A program made the translations under genes and the position numbers. DNA of 64,000 bases, taken from positions 1 through 64,000 of the forward strand of contig JAFGGU010000003.1 of assembly GCA_016930375.1 (NCBI GenBank), in the 5' to 3' direction. Of the stretch, positions 47,113-55,597 are shown one piece after another. The stretch is from Bacteroidales bacterium (lineage in GTDB: Bacteria > Bacteroidota > Bacteroidia > Bacteroidales > UBA10428). The notes below the pieces were generated by a model, which was given only the letters and a program-made list of their open reading frames with translations, was not told the origin of the DNA and ran no database searches. Positions within the stretch are counted from its first letter, which is position 1; every line of letters starts with the position of its first letter.

Positions 47113-49545
47113 ATGATAGCTACCGAAACCAATCACCCGGAGACTTTTAGTGATGAATACTTCCGTTCGGGAATTCTTAAAGATTACAGGCTTGCCCTCG
47201 TCAGCAGGCAATGCAGTATTACCGGCCGTAAGGAAGTGCTGACCGGAAAGGCCAAGTTCGGTATTTTCGGTGACGGCAAAGAGGTGGCGCAGATAGCCCT
47301 GGCCAAGCAGTTCAGAAATGGGGACTGGCGGTCGGGATATTATCGCGATCAGACTTTTATGATGGCAGCCGGATTGCTGACCGTTGAAGAATTCTTTGCG
47401 CAGTTGTACGGCACAGCAGATGAAAATCTAAATCCGGGCAATGCCGGACGTTCCTTCAACAACCACTTTGCAACCCGCAATGTGAATAGCGAGGGAGAAT
47501 GGCTCGATCTGACGCAGCAAAAAAACTCTGCAGCCGATCTGTCACCAACAGCCAGTCATATGCCCAGGTTACTCGGCCTTGCACTGGCCTCTAAATTATT
47601 CAGGCATAATCCGGAATTGGCCGGCATACCTGGAATCAACAGCCAGGGTAACGAAGTTGCCTTTGGTACCATTGGCGATTCAAGTACTTCAGAGGGTCAT
47701 TTTTTCGAAACCATGAATGCAGCAGGCGTCCTGCAAATACCTCTTGCGGTCGCCGTCTGGGATGATGGTTACGGCATTTCCGTACCCACTTCCGTTCAAA
47801 CTACCAAGGCCAGCATTTCGAAGGCACTCAGGGGTTTTGAAAAGGGTGATGAAGAAACGGGAATCGCCATTTATGAGGGTAGGGGATGGGACTACCCTGG
47901 CCTGTGCAGTATTTTTGAAGCGGGCATTACCAGATGCAGGAGCGAACATGTGCCGGTGCTTTTTCATATCAGTGAAGTAACACAACCCATGGGTCATTCG
48001 ACCTCAGGCTCACACGAACGCTATAAAACATCTGAGCGTATGGCCTGGGAAACTAAATATGACTGCAACACCCGTATGAAAAACTGGATTGTGAGTCAGG
48101 GAATCGCCACGGAATCCGAACTAAACATGCTGGAACAGGAAGCCATCGAAGTGGTGTCCCTGGCGCGGGAAAAAGCATGGAACAATTACCAGGCACTGAT
48201 ACGCAGTGAAAGAACAGGACTCATGTCCATCATTGAGAACAGGAGCTGCATATGCCGTCGTGAGCATATTGACAAGATCCAGTTGCATGCTGCAAATTTA
48301 AAAAACATTCAAAATCCTATCCGGAAGGACAGCATCAGCACGGCAAAGAAAATCCTCCGGCAGGTTTGCAGCGATTGTCCCCAGCGGGAGTCATTCAGAA
48401 ACAACCTGATACGGTGGATCAACGCCAATGAAAACACTGGTTTTGAGAAGTACAGTGCTTTTTTGTACAATGAAACCAAATATTCTGTGTTAAACGTAAC
48501 ACCCGCTGAACCTTTGTACGCGGATAATCCGGTTATGATTACAGGTCGTGAGGTTTTGCGTGACAACTTCAATGCCTTGTTCGCCAAATACCCGCTATTG
48601 GTCGCATTTGGCGAGGACGTCGGCAAGATAGGCGGAGTTAACCAGACCTATGAAGGATTACAGAATAAATATGGCGTAAACAGGATTTTTGATACAGGCA
48701 TTCGTGAGATATCCATAATCGGGAAAGGTATAGGTCTTGCATTAAGGGGATTTCGGCCTATTGCCGAGATTCAATATTTCGATTACCTTCTTTACGCCCT
48801 TCAGATTCTGAGTGATGACCTGGCCACCACCCATTGGCGGACAGCAGGCAGTCAATGCGCGCCGCTGATAATCAGCACAAGGGGTCACCGGCTCGAAGGG
48901 ATCTGGCATTCGGGTTCGCCTCTCAGCATGGTGATCAATTCCATCCGTGGCATTTATGTTTGTGTGCCGCGTGATATGACCCGGGCAGCCGGATTTTACA
49001 ATACCCTTCTGGAAGGAAAGGACCCGGCCCTGGTAATTGAGCCCCTGAATGGGTACAGACTCAAGGAGATCAAACCTGAAAATCCCGGTGAATATAAAGT
49101 GCCGCTGGGCATTCCTGAGATCCTGGCAGAAGGGGATGACATAACCCTGGTTACCTATGGCTCATGTGTGAGAATTGCAAGAGATGCCATTAAACAGCTG
49201 AATGAGTTCAGCATCAGCGTGGAGCTTATTGATGTGCAAACTCTTCTTCCCTTTGATCTGACAGAGGTGATAACGACTTCTATAAAAAAGACCGGCCGGG
49301 TATTGTTTTTTGATGAAGATGTTCCCGGGGGAGCTACAGCTTTTATGATGCAGCAGGTGATTGAGGGACAGGGCGCATACAGATACCTTGATTCTGAACC
49401 CCGTACCCTGTCGGCAAAAGAGCATAGGCCGGCGTACACCACGGATGGCGATTACTTTTCAAATCCCAATGCAGAAGATGTTTTCGATACAATTTACGCC
49501 ATCATGCATGAGGCGAATCCGGCGAAGTTTCCGGAGCTTTACTAG
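47113..49545 (+). CDS. 2-oxoacid dehydrogenase E1, fused alpha and beta subunits
   Basis: 810 residues. Residues 1-400 are the alpha part: GKAKFGIFGDGKEVAQIALA, YYRDQTFMMAAGLL and the thiamine diphosphate site GTIGDSSTSEGHFFETMNAA ... WDDGYGIS (GDG-type motif with GDS). Residues about 475-810 are the beta part: FGEDVGKIGGVNQTYEGLQ, FDTGIREISIIGKGIGLALR, the LIISTRGHRLEGIWHSGSPL region and VLFFDEDVPGGATAFM. Such fusions are typical of Bacteroidota branched-chain/pyruvate dehydrogenase. The E2 partner is probably 32089-33405. The stop TAG is the first triplet of a heptamer repeat array. Confidence 0.93.
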   Translation: MIATETNHPETFSDEYFRSGILKDYRLALVSRQCSITGRKEVLTGKAKFGIFGDGKEVAQIALAKQFRNGDWRSGYYRDQTFMMAAGLLTVEEFFAQLYGTADENLNPGNAGRSFNNHFATRNVNSEGEWLDLTQQKNSAADLSPTASHMPRLLGLALASKLFRHNPELAGIPGINSQGNEVAFGTIGDSSTSEGHFFETMNAAGVLQIPLAVAVWDDGYGISVPTSVQTTKASISKALRGFEKGDEETGIAIYEGRGWDYPGLCSIFEAGITRCRSEHVPVLFHISEVTQPMGHSTSGSHERYKTSERMAWETKYDCNTRMKNWIVSQGIATESELNMLEQEAIEVVSLAREKAWNNYQALIRSERTGLMSIIENRSCICRREHIDKIQLHAANLKNIQNPIRKDSISTAKKILRQVCSDCPQRESFRNNLIRWINANENTGFEKYSAFLYNETKYSVLNVTPAEPLYADNPVMITGREVLRDNFNALFAKYPLLVAFGEDVGKIGGVNQTYEGLQNKYGVNRIFDTGIREISIIGKGIGLALRGFRPIAEIQYFDYLLYALQILSDDLATTHWRTAGSQCAPLIISTRGHRLEGIWHSGSPLSMVINSIRGIYVCVPRDMTRAAGFYNTLLEGKDPALVIEPLNGYRLKEIKPENPGEYKVPLGIPEILAEGDDITLVTYGSCVRIARDAIKQLNEFSISVELIDVQTLLPFDLTEVITTSIKKTGRVLFFDEDVPGGATAFMMQQVIEGQGAYRYLDSEPRTLSAKEHRPAYTTDGDYFSNPNAEDVFDTIYAIMHEANPAKFPELY

Positions 49546-49584
49546 GCTGTAGGCTTTAGGCTGTAGGTTGTAGGCTGTAGGCTT
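49543..49584. repeat. heptamer tandem repeat (TAGGCTG/TAGGCTT) between convergent stops
   Basis: Six 7-bp units: TAGGCTG, TAGGCTT, TAGGCTG, TAGGTTG, TAGGCTG, TAGGCTT, then AGGCTA. The first TAG is the stop codon of the E1 gene, and the last CTA (49588-49590) is the stop codon of thrH on the minus strand, so the array fills the whole space between the two genes. Confidence 0.9.
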
Positions 49585-49587
49585 AGG

Positions 49588-50196
49588 CTAAAGTCTTGCT
49601 TCCAGAAAGCATTTCAGCTCACTGTAATCCTGTATGACCGGCAAATCGGGATAATCTTTGATCACATTTTCGGGTGGACGGAAAAGTATGCCCTGATCAG
49701 CTTCCAGCAACATGCTGATGTCATTGTAGGAATCACCAAATGCAATAACTTCATAATTCAGGCTTTTAAGCGCTTTTACAGTTTCCCGTTTGGCATCTTT
49801 CTGGCGCAAATTGTACCCGGTGATGATGCCGCTGCTGTTTACTTCCAGAGAGTGACAGAAGAGCGTGGGCCTGTCGAGTTGTTCCATCAACGGATCGGCA
49901 AATTCAACAAAGGTATCAGAGACCACGATAAACCGTGTTACTCTTTTCAGCCAGTTGATTATTTCGAGAGCGCCATGAAGGGGCCTGATGGTTGCAATTA
50001 CCCTTTGAATATCCAGCAGGGTCAGGTTTCTTTCCCTGAGAATCTTGAGCCGGTGTTGCATCAACTCGTCGTAATTCTTTATATCGCGTGTTGTAAGCCG
50101 GAGTTCAGGAATACCGGTTCTTTCGGCAACATTGATCCATACTTCGGGAACCCATACCCCTTCGAGATCGGAACAAACCGCGTGTAGTTTTTTCAT
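49588..50196 (-). CDS. thrH: ThrH: phosphoserine phosphatase / homoserine phosphotransferase
   Basis: 202 residues. HAD-family motif I VCSDLEGVWVPEVWINVAE, then AERTGIPELRLTTRDIKNYD, motif II VVSDTFVEFADPLM, PTLFCHSLEVNSSGIITGYN and motif IV VIAFGDSYNDISMLLEADQ match Pseudomonas ThrH along their whole length. ThrH dephosphorylates phosphoserine and can move that phosphate to homoserine, bypassing homoserine kinase. It is the last gene of the minus-strand run with thrC and thrA, and no thrB is present, so a role in threonine synthesis is likely (inference). Confidence 0.92.
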   Translation of the reverse strand: MKKLHAVCSDLEGVWVPEVWINVAERTGIPELRLTTRDIKNYDELMQHRLKILRERNLTLLDIQRVIATIRPLHGALEIINWLKRVTRFIVVSDTFVEFADPLMEQLDRPTLFCHSLEVNSSGIITGYNLRQKDAKRETVKALKSLNYEVIAFGDSYNDISMLLEADQGILFRPPENVIKDYPDLPVIQDYSELKCFLEARL

Positions 50197-50236
50197 GGAT
50201 ACGATCAGATTTTAACAACTGCCAATTTAAGAAAAA

Positions 50237-51610
50237 TTAATACCGATCTTTCAGATAGTCTCTGAATTGTGCATAGTCATTGTTCAATTTGTCATAGGAT
50301 TCTTCGCTGAGATCGAGGCCTTCCATGGAAGGAGGAAGTTCGGGTTCAATGCCAAGCAGGTTCCTGATTTCTTCCGGGAACTTAGCAGGATTGGCAGTTT
50401 CAAGACAGATTGCCAGTTGTTCAGGATCATTGTCCGACGGTTGATCTTTCAGGTATTGCTTCAAACCCGCCCAGCCTGCAGCACCGTGAGGTTCCAGCAG
50501 AACACCATACTGTCGGTAAGTCTCTTTCAATATCGTTGTGGTCTCATTATCGCTAATGCTAACGGCATAAATATCTTTCCGCATCTGCCGTATATCAGGT
50601 TCCCTTGTGATGTTTCCCTTTTCATCCATAATACCACCATAAAGCGCTATCACCCTGGCCATGTTGCTGGGATGTCCGACATTCATGGCGCTGGAAATAC
50701 AATTTCTCGAAGGGATAATGGTGTTGTAATAACCGGTTCGCCAGTAAACAGGTACTTCGTCATTTTCATTGGTGGCAATTACAAACTTCCTGACCGGAAG
50801 TCCCATTCTTTTTGCCAGCAATCCCCCCATCATATTGCCAAAATTCCCGGACGGAACTGAAAACACAACCGGTTCAGCATCCTTTACAGAAGCAAGTTGT
50901 GTCCAGGCATAAAAGTAGTAAATGGACTGGGGTATAAGGCGACCGATATTGATAGAATTGGCGGATGAAAGTTCCAGGTGCGCAAGCTCTTGGTCCATAA
51001 AAGCTTGCTTGACCAGTGCCTGGCAATCATCGAACTTGCCCTGCAGGGAAATGGTTTTTATATTTTTTTTCAGGGTCGTCATTTGTTTGCGTTGCCGGGG
51101 TGTTACTTCCTTCTCGGGGAAGAGAATAACTACCTCTATATTGTCGAGCCCGTAGAAAGCACTGGCAATTGCACTTCCGGTGTCGCCTGAGGTGGCCGTC
51201 AGGATCAGCATTTTCCGGTTTTGCCTTTGCAGAAAATACTGCATCAGTCTGCCCATCATCCGGGCGGCAAAATCTTTGAACGAGGCGGTAGGGCCCTGAT
51301 CAAGCCGCATGATGTACTTTCGGTCATAAACTTTCTCGAGGGGTACCTCAAAATTATACGCATCCAGGGTAAGCTGATGCAGCTCAGAATCTGTAATTTC
51401 GCCCTCCAGAAAATTCCGGACAATTGTAAAAGCAATTTCAGGATAGGATTTCCCGGATAAGTTCACCCATGTTTCATAGGACAGCACAGGAATATGATCG
51501 GGCATGTAAAGCCCGTTATCAGGCGCAAGTCCTTTCAGTAAAGCCTCACTGAAATTTACTGGAGGGGCATTTCCATTGGTAGAAAAATACAATATTTTCC
51601 CTGGCATCAT
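50237..51610 (-). CDS. thrC: threonine synthase
   Basis: 457 residues. Converts O-phosphohomoserine to threonine. PLP lysine Lys112 in GPTASFKDFAARMMG; phosphate loop ILTATSGDTGSAIAS; VFSVPSGNFGNMMGG. It is of the longer (class with N-terminal NFSEALLKGLAPDNGLYMPD) type found in yeast and enterics. 40 bases upstream of thrH and 18 bases after the HAD gene. Confidence 0.95.
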   Translation of the reverse strand: MMPGKILYFSTNGNAPPVNFSEALLKGLAPDNGLYMPDHIPVLSYETWVNLSGKSYPEIAFTIVRNFLEGEITDSELHQLTLDAYNFEVPLEKVYDRKYIMRLDQGPTASFKDFAARMMGRLMQYFLQRQNRKMLILTATSGDTGSAIASAFYGLDNIEVVILFPEKEVTPRQRKQMTTLKKNIKTISLQGKFDDCQALVKQAFMDQELAHLELSSANSINIGRLIPQSIYYFYAWTQLASVKDAEPVVFSVPSGNFGNMMGGLLAKRMGLPVRKFVIATNENDEVPVYWRTGYYNTIIPSRNCISSAMNVGHPSNMARVIALYGGIMDEKGNITREPDIRQMRKDIYAVSISDNETTTILKETYRQYGVLLEPHGAAGWAGLKQYLKDQPSDNDPEQLAICLETANPAKFPEEIRNLLGIEPELPPSMEGLDLSEESYDKLNNDYAQFRDYLKDRY

Positions 51611-51628
51611 GAATGGCTGATGAAATGG

Positions 51629-52294
51629 TTAATTGATCGAATTGATGTATTCGAATTGCTTTTCTCTGAATTCCTTCAAAGAAGGGAGCTTCAGATCGGA
51701 GAAATCAAAACGTGTTGATGTGAAATCATGACTGTCTGGTATGGTAACCAATTTCATACGGGCTGCCTTGGCCGATATGGCCCCATTAAAGGAATCTTCA
51801 AAAGCCAGGCAGTTTACGGGATCAATGCCCAGTTTCCTGGCTGCGCCCAGGTAAAGCGCCGGATGTGGCTTGCCATGTTCTTCATTTTCAGCAGAACTGA
51901 TGATTTTAAAGAATTCAAACAGGTGGAATTTCTTCAGGGCGGTGGTGATCAGTTTAAGCGGAGAAGAAGAAGCCACAGCCACTGGAAGCCTCTTATCTAC
52001 AAATAGCTGCAATACATCCAGGTAACCTTCCTTCAGATCGGCTCTTTCCAAAATGAGAACCTGCATGGTTTCCATTATTTCCTTGTAAACCTGAAAAATG
52101 CTCTTGCCGGTCCATTTATAAATGCCATGCCAGTATTCCAGGGTATCCTGTGTGTTAAGGCCTGTGGTATGCCGGCACAATTCAGGAGTAAGCTCTATTC
52201 CAATGGATTTGAATACCGCAATTTCAGCCTCCACCCACAAGGGTTCCGATTCAATAATGATTCCGTCAAAATCAAAAATTACTGCTTTTATCAT
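51629..52294 (-). CDS. HAD phosphatase, beta-phosphoglucomutase-like
   Basis: 221 residues. Motif I IFDFDGIIIESEPLWVEAE, motif II VAVASSSPLKLI, Lys in NEEHGKPHPALYLGAARKLG and motif IV LAFEDSFNGAISAKAARMK place it with the YniC/HxpB (2-deoxyglucose-6-phosphatase) and beta-PGM group; the cap is the small helical type. The physiological substrate is unknown. Lying between thrA and thrC (11 and 18 bases), it may serve threonine synthesis or the adjoining amino-sugar pathway. Confidence 0.9.
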   Translation of the reverse strand: MIKAVIFDFDGIIIESEPLWVEAEIAVFKSIGIELTPELCRHTTGLNTQDTLEYWHGIYKWTGKSIFQVYKEIMETMQVLILERADLKEGYLDVLQLFVDKRLPVAVASSSPLKLITTALKKFHLFEFFKIISSAENEEHGKPHPALYLGAARKLGIDPVNCLAFEDSFNGAISAKAARMKLVTIPDSHDFTSTRFDFSDLKLPSLKEFREKQFEYINSIN

Positions 52295-52305
52295 TCGTTT
52301 CAGCT

Positions 52306-54735
52306 TTAAACATTTGCCACCCTGATGATATCGGCAAAAACTCCTGCTGCCGTTACATCTGCTCCGGCCCCGTAACCTCTTATAACCATAGGTTGTTCGT
52401 GATACCGGTGTGTGGTAATAAGAATTATATTATTGCTGCCCTCCAGCGGATAAGCCGGGTGGCTTGCGCCCACTTCAACCAGTTCTATTTTGGCTGTACC
52501 GTTATCGAGGCGGGCTACAAATCTAAGCTTTTTCTTTTCATGGTCGAGATTTTTTCGCCTTTCTTCGAAAGCAGCATCCTGTTTTCCGATTGCTTTCCAG
52601 AAATCATCCAGGGATCCTGCAAAACAGTCTTCCGGCAAAAAGGGAACTATCTCAATATCCTTGTCTTCAAGCGGATAGCCCGACTCTCTGCTCAGAATCA
52701 GCAATTTGCGTCTAACGTCTGTACCGCTCAGGTCAATTCGCGGATCAGGTTCGGCAAATCCATGGTCCATGGCCAGCTGAACAGCTTTGCTCAGGGGGAC
52801 ATCTTCGCTGATGGTATTAAAGATGAAGTTCAGGGTACCGGACAATACAGCTTCCAGCCGGACGATCTTGTCACCGCTTCTGATGAGGTCATTCAGGGTG
52901 CTGATTATGGGAAGGCCTGCCCCCACATTGGTTTCATACATGAACTTGACATTCTTCTCACGTGCAATTCTTTTCAGGTTACTGTACAGGGCATAATCTG
53001 AGGAGCAGGCTATTTTATTGGCAGTTACGACAGAAACATAAGCATTGAGCACCTGGATGTAAGTTCCGGCAATATCAGGATCTGCTGTGCAATCAATAAA
53101 GACACTGTTTCGCAAGTTCAGGTATTTCATTTTCTGAATAAACAGTTCAATATCGGCCTTCTCCCCCTGTTTCTCCATTTCCTCACGGTAATGGACCAGG
53201 TCAATACCCTCAGGATTCAACAGCATGATCCTGGACCTGCAAATGCCAACCACGTTAACCTTCAGGTGGTGTTCCCGGAGCAGCACTTCCTGCTGGTTCA
53301 TGATTTGTTTCAGCAGGTTGCCGCCTACCGTACCGGCACCCACCAGGTAAAGGTGCAGATCACGGTGATGTGAGAGGAAGAAGCCCTCGTGAATAACATT
53401 CAGGGCTTTTACCAGACTTTCTCTTTTGATCACAACGGAGATATTCAGCTCAGATGATCCCTGTGCCGTGGCAATCACGCTGATCCCGTTACGTCCCAGT
53501 GAGGTGAAGAGATTGGCCGAAATGCCGGGTGTATTTTTCATTTGCTCGCCGACGATGGCGATAACCGACAGATCTTTTTCAATCAGGATATTCATCACAT
53601 TCCGTAATTTGATCTCCGGTTCGAATTCCGCCTCAAGAGCTTTGAGCGCGTGATCTGAATCATCCGGGTTCAGGGCAAAGCTTATGGAATACTCCGAAGA
53701 GGCCTGGGTAATCAGGATGATATTTATATCATAACGCGCCAGGGCTCCGAATAGCCGGGAGGATATTCCCTTTACGCCTACCATACCTGCGCCCTGCAAC
53801 GTCATCAGGTCAATATTGTCAATAGACGATATGCCCTTGATCAGGGAAGATTCCGAACGTTTTGCATCTTTTGAGATCAGGGTTCCTTTTCCCTCAGGAT
53901 TCAGGATGTTCTTAATGAGCACCTCAATATTTCTCTGGTAAACCGGGTGAATGGTGGGTGTATAAATCACTTCGGCACCGAAATGCGACAGCTCCATGGC
54001 CTCGGAATAGCTTAAATATTCAATAGCCAGGGCCTTTGTAACCTTTTTGGGGTCAGCGGTCATGAAACCATCCACATTGGTCCATATCTCGAGCTTTGAC
54101 ACGTCGAGCGCGGCGGAAATAATAGCAGCAGTATAGTCAGACCCCCCCCTGCCCAGCGTGGTAATTTCGTTGTGCTCACTGCTGCCGATGAATCCGGGAA
54201 CAATGCCGGTTTTTTTGAAATTGTTGAATTGTGCCCTGATCAGCCGGTTGCTGAGCGGAAAATTTACCCGGGCGTTGCCGAAATGATTATCCGTTTTAAT
54301 GATCCCCTTGACATCGATAATCTCGGAATTTCTGATGATCTTACTGAGGATGTAAGATGACATGATCTCACCGAAACTCAGGATCCTGTCCAGGGTTTTC
54401 GGCGTGAGATCATTCAAAAGATAAACACCATTGATAATGCTGATCAGGTCTTTCAGATAGGTGTTGATATGGGATATCACCTCGGTTTGCCGTGGTTCAG
54501 GAAACAAACGGGTGATCATATCCATGTGCTTGATTTCAATCTCATTGTATAACCTGAAAAAATACCGGTCCCTGGCAGCTGCAAGATTGGATAGTTCAAG
54601 CAATTTGTCGGTTATGCCATGGAAAGCAGATACGACAACGATAACGCTTTCGGATTGTGAATCAATGATTTCTTTTACTCGCAGGATATTCTCGGGTGAA
54701 TCAATGGAGTATCCGCCAAATTTCAGTACTTTCAT
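52306..54735 (-). CDS. thrA: bifunctional aspartokinase / homoserine dehydrogenase
   Basis: 809 residues. Aspartokinase domain about 1-290 with MKVLKFGGYSIDSPENIL (the usual K-F-G-G-T-S has Tyr in place of Thr) and TLGRGGSDYTAAIIS; two ACT domains about 300-455 (LMTLQGAGMVGVKGISSRLF; SVIAIVGEQMKNTPGISANL); homoserine dehydrogenase about 465-809 with NAD(P) loop YLVGAGTVGGNLL and GTLNFIFNTISEDVPL. Catalyses the first and third steps from aspartate to threonine. Starts 1 base after the murQ stop with no room for an attenuator. Confidence 0.95.
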   Translation of the reverse strand: MKVLKFGGYSIDSPENILRVKEIIDSQSESVIVVVSAFHGITDKLLELSNLAAARDRYFFRLYNEIEIKHMDMITRLFPEPRQTEVISHINTYLKDLISIINGVYLLNDLTPKTLDRILSFGEIMSSYILSKIIRNSEIIDVKGIIKTDNHFGNARVNFPLSNRLIRAQFNNFKKTGIVPGFIGSSEHNEITTLGRGGSDYTAAIISAALDVSKLEIWTNVDGFMTADPKKVTKALAIEYLSYSEAMELSHFGAEVIYTPTIHPVYQRNIEVLIKNILNPEGKGTLISKDAKRSESSLIKGISSIDNIDLMTLQGAGMVGVKGISSRLFGALARYDINIILITQASSEYSISFALNPDDSDHALKALEAEFEPEIKLRNVMNILIEKDLSVIAIVGEQMKNTPGISANLFTSLGRNGISVIATAQGSSELNISVVIKRESLVKALNVIHEGFFLSHHRDLHLYLVGAGTVGGNLLKQIMNQQEVLLREHHLKVNVVGICRSRIMLLNPEGIDLVHYREEMEKQGEKADIELFIQKMKYLNLRNSVFIDCTADPDIAGTYIQVLNAYVSVVTANKIACSSDYALYSNLKRIAREKNVKFMYETNVGAGLPIISTLNDLIRSGDKIVRLEAVLSGTLNFIFNTISEDVPLSKAVQLAMDHGFAEPDPRIDLSGTDVRRKLLILSRESGYPLEDKDIEIVPFLPEDCFAGSLDDFWKAIGKQDAAFEERRKNLDHEKKKLRFVARLDNGTAKIELVEVGASHPAYPLEGSNNIILITTHRYHEQPMVIRGYGAGADVTAAGVFADIIRVANV

Positions 54736-54736
54736 G

Positions 54737-55585
54737 CTATTTGCTATTTAACTTTTTTTGCCGGCTTTCCAATGCCTTTTTAACAGAGCCCTTTTCAAGC
54801 AACAATTGCTGCGCGGTATCAAAGTCGAGGGATAACTCCTCCATCAGCATCCTGGTGCCGCGGGTTACAAGCTTTTTATTGGTCAGCTGCATATGGATCA
54901 TTTTATTGCCTTTTACCTTTCCCAATTTAATCATGATCGTTGTAGTGATCATATTGAGAATCATTTTCTGGGCTGTACCGGCTTTCAGACGGGTGCTGCC
55001 GGTGACAAATTCCGGTCCTGTGATTGCTTCAACCGGATATTCCGCTGCATCGGCAATCATAGAATCGGGATTGCAGGTGATACAACCTGTGAGTATCCCG
55101 TTGGCCCTGGCCTTTTGGATTCCTCCGATCACGTATGGAGTGGTTCCCGATGCTGCAATGCCTATCACGGTATCATTCGTATTGATTTTAAAGGACTGCA
55201 GTTCTTCCCAGGCACGGTCGGGGTTGTCTTCTGCATTTTCCACTGCCTTGCGGAGAGCTGCATCACCTCCGGCGATCAATCCGATTACAAGGTTATCAGG
55301 TACGCCAAATGTCGGTGGTAGCTCTGAAGCATCCAGAACACCAAGCCTTCCGCTGGTGCCAGCTCCGAGATAAAACACCCGACCGCCCTTTTTCATTCTT
55401 TCAATGATACAGGTGACCAGGTTTTCGATCATAGGAAGGGCTTTGCGTACGGCCAAATGTACCTTGGCATCTTCCTTGTTTATGCTTGAAATCAATTCTT
55501 TGACTGGCATTTTTTCCAGGTTCTGGAATCTTGAAGGGGATTCGGTAATGCTGAGTATAAATTTGTTCTTATGATCCCGGAGCAT
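54737..55585 (-). CDS. murQ: N-acetylmuramic acid 6-phosphate etherase
   Basis: 282 residues. Cleaves the lactyl ether of MurNAc-6-phosphate to GlcNAc-6-phosphate and lactate. SIS-domain signature GTSGRLGVLDASELPPTFG, the AGGDAALRKAVENAEDN catalytic Glu region and GSTRLKAGTAQKMILNM are all present. Follows murK by 12 bases and precedes thrA by 1 base, so it is probably co-transcribed with both. Confidence 0.96.
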   Translation of the reverse strand: MLRDHKNKFILSITESPSRFQNLEKMPVKELISSINKEDAKVHLAVRKALPMIENLVTCIIERMKKGGRVFYLGAGTSGRLGVLDASELPPTFGVPDNLVIGLIAGGDAALRKAVENAEDNPDRAWEELQSFKINTNDTVIGIAASGTTPYVIGGIQKARANGILTGCITCNPDSMIADAAEYPVEAITGPEFVTGSTRLKAGTAQKMILNMITTTIMIKLGKVKGNKMIHMQLTNKKLVTRGTRMLMEELSLDFDTAQQLLLEKGSVKKALESRQKKLNSK

Positions 55586-55597
55586 AGTTTAGCATAT

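Noticed and set aside
50267-50860. 197-codon plus-strand ORF opposite thrC
   Set aside because: Shadow of the threonine synthase frame.
52393-53001. 202-codon plus-strand ORF opposite thrA
   Set aside because: Shadow of the homoserine dehydrogenase domain; no independent support.
54696-55373. 225-codon plus-strand ORF with hydrophobic stretches opposite murQ
   Set aside because: Apparent membrane-like composition arises from the antisense of MurQ codons; MurQ motifs are unambiguous.
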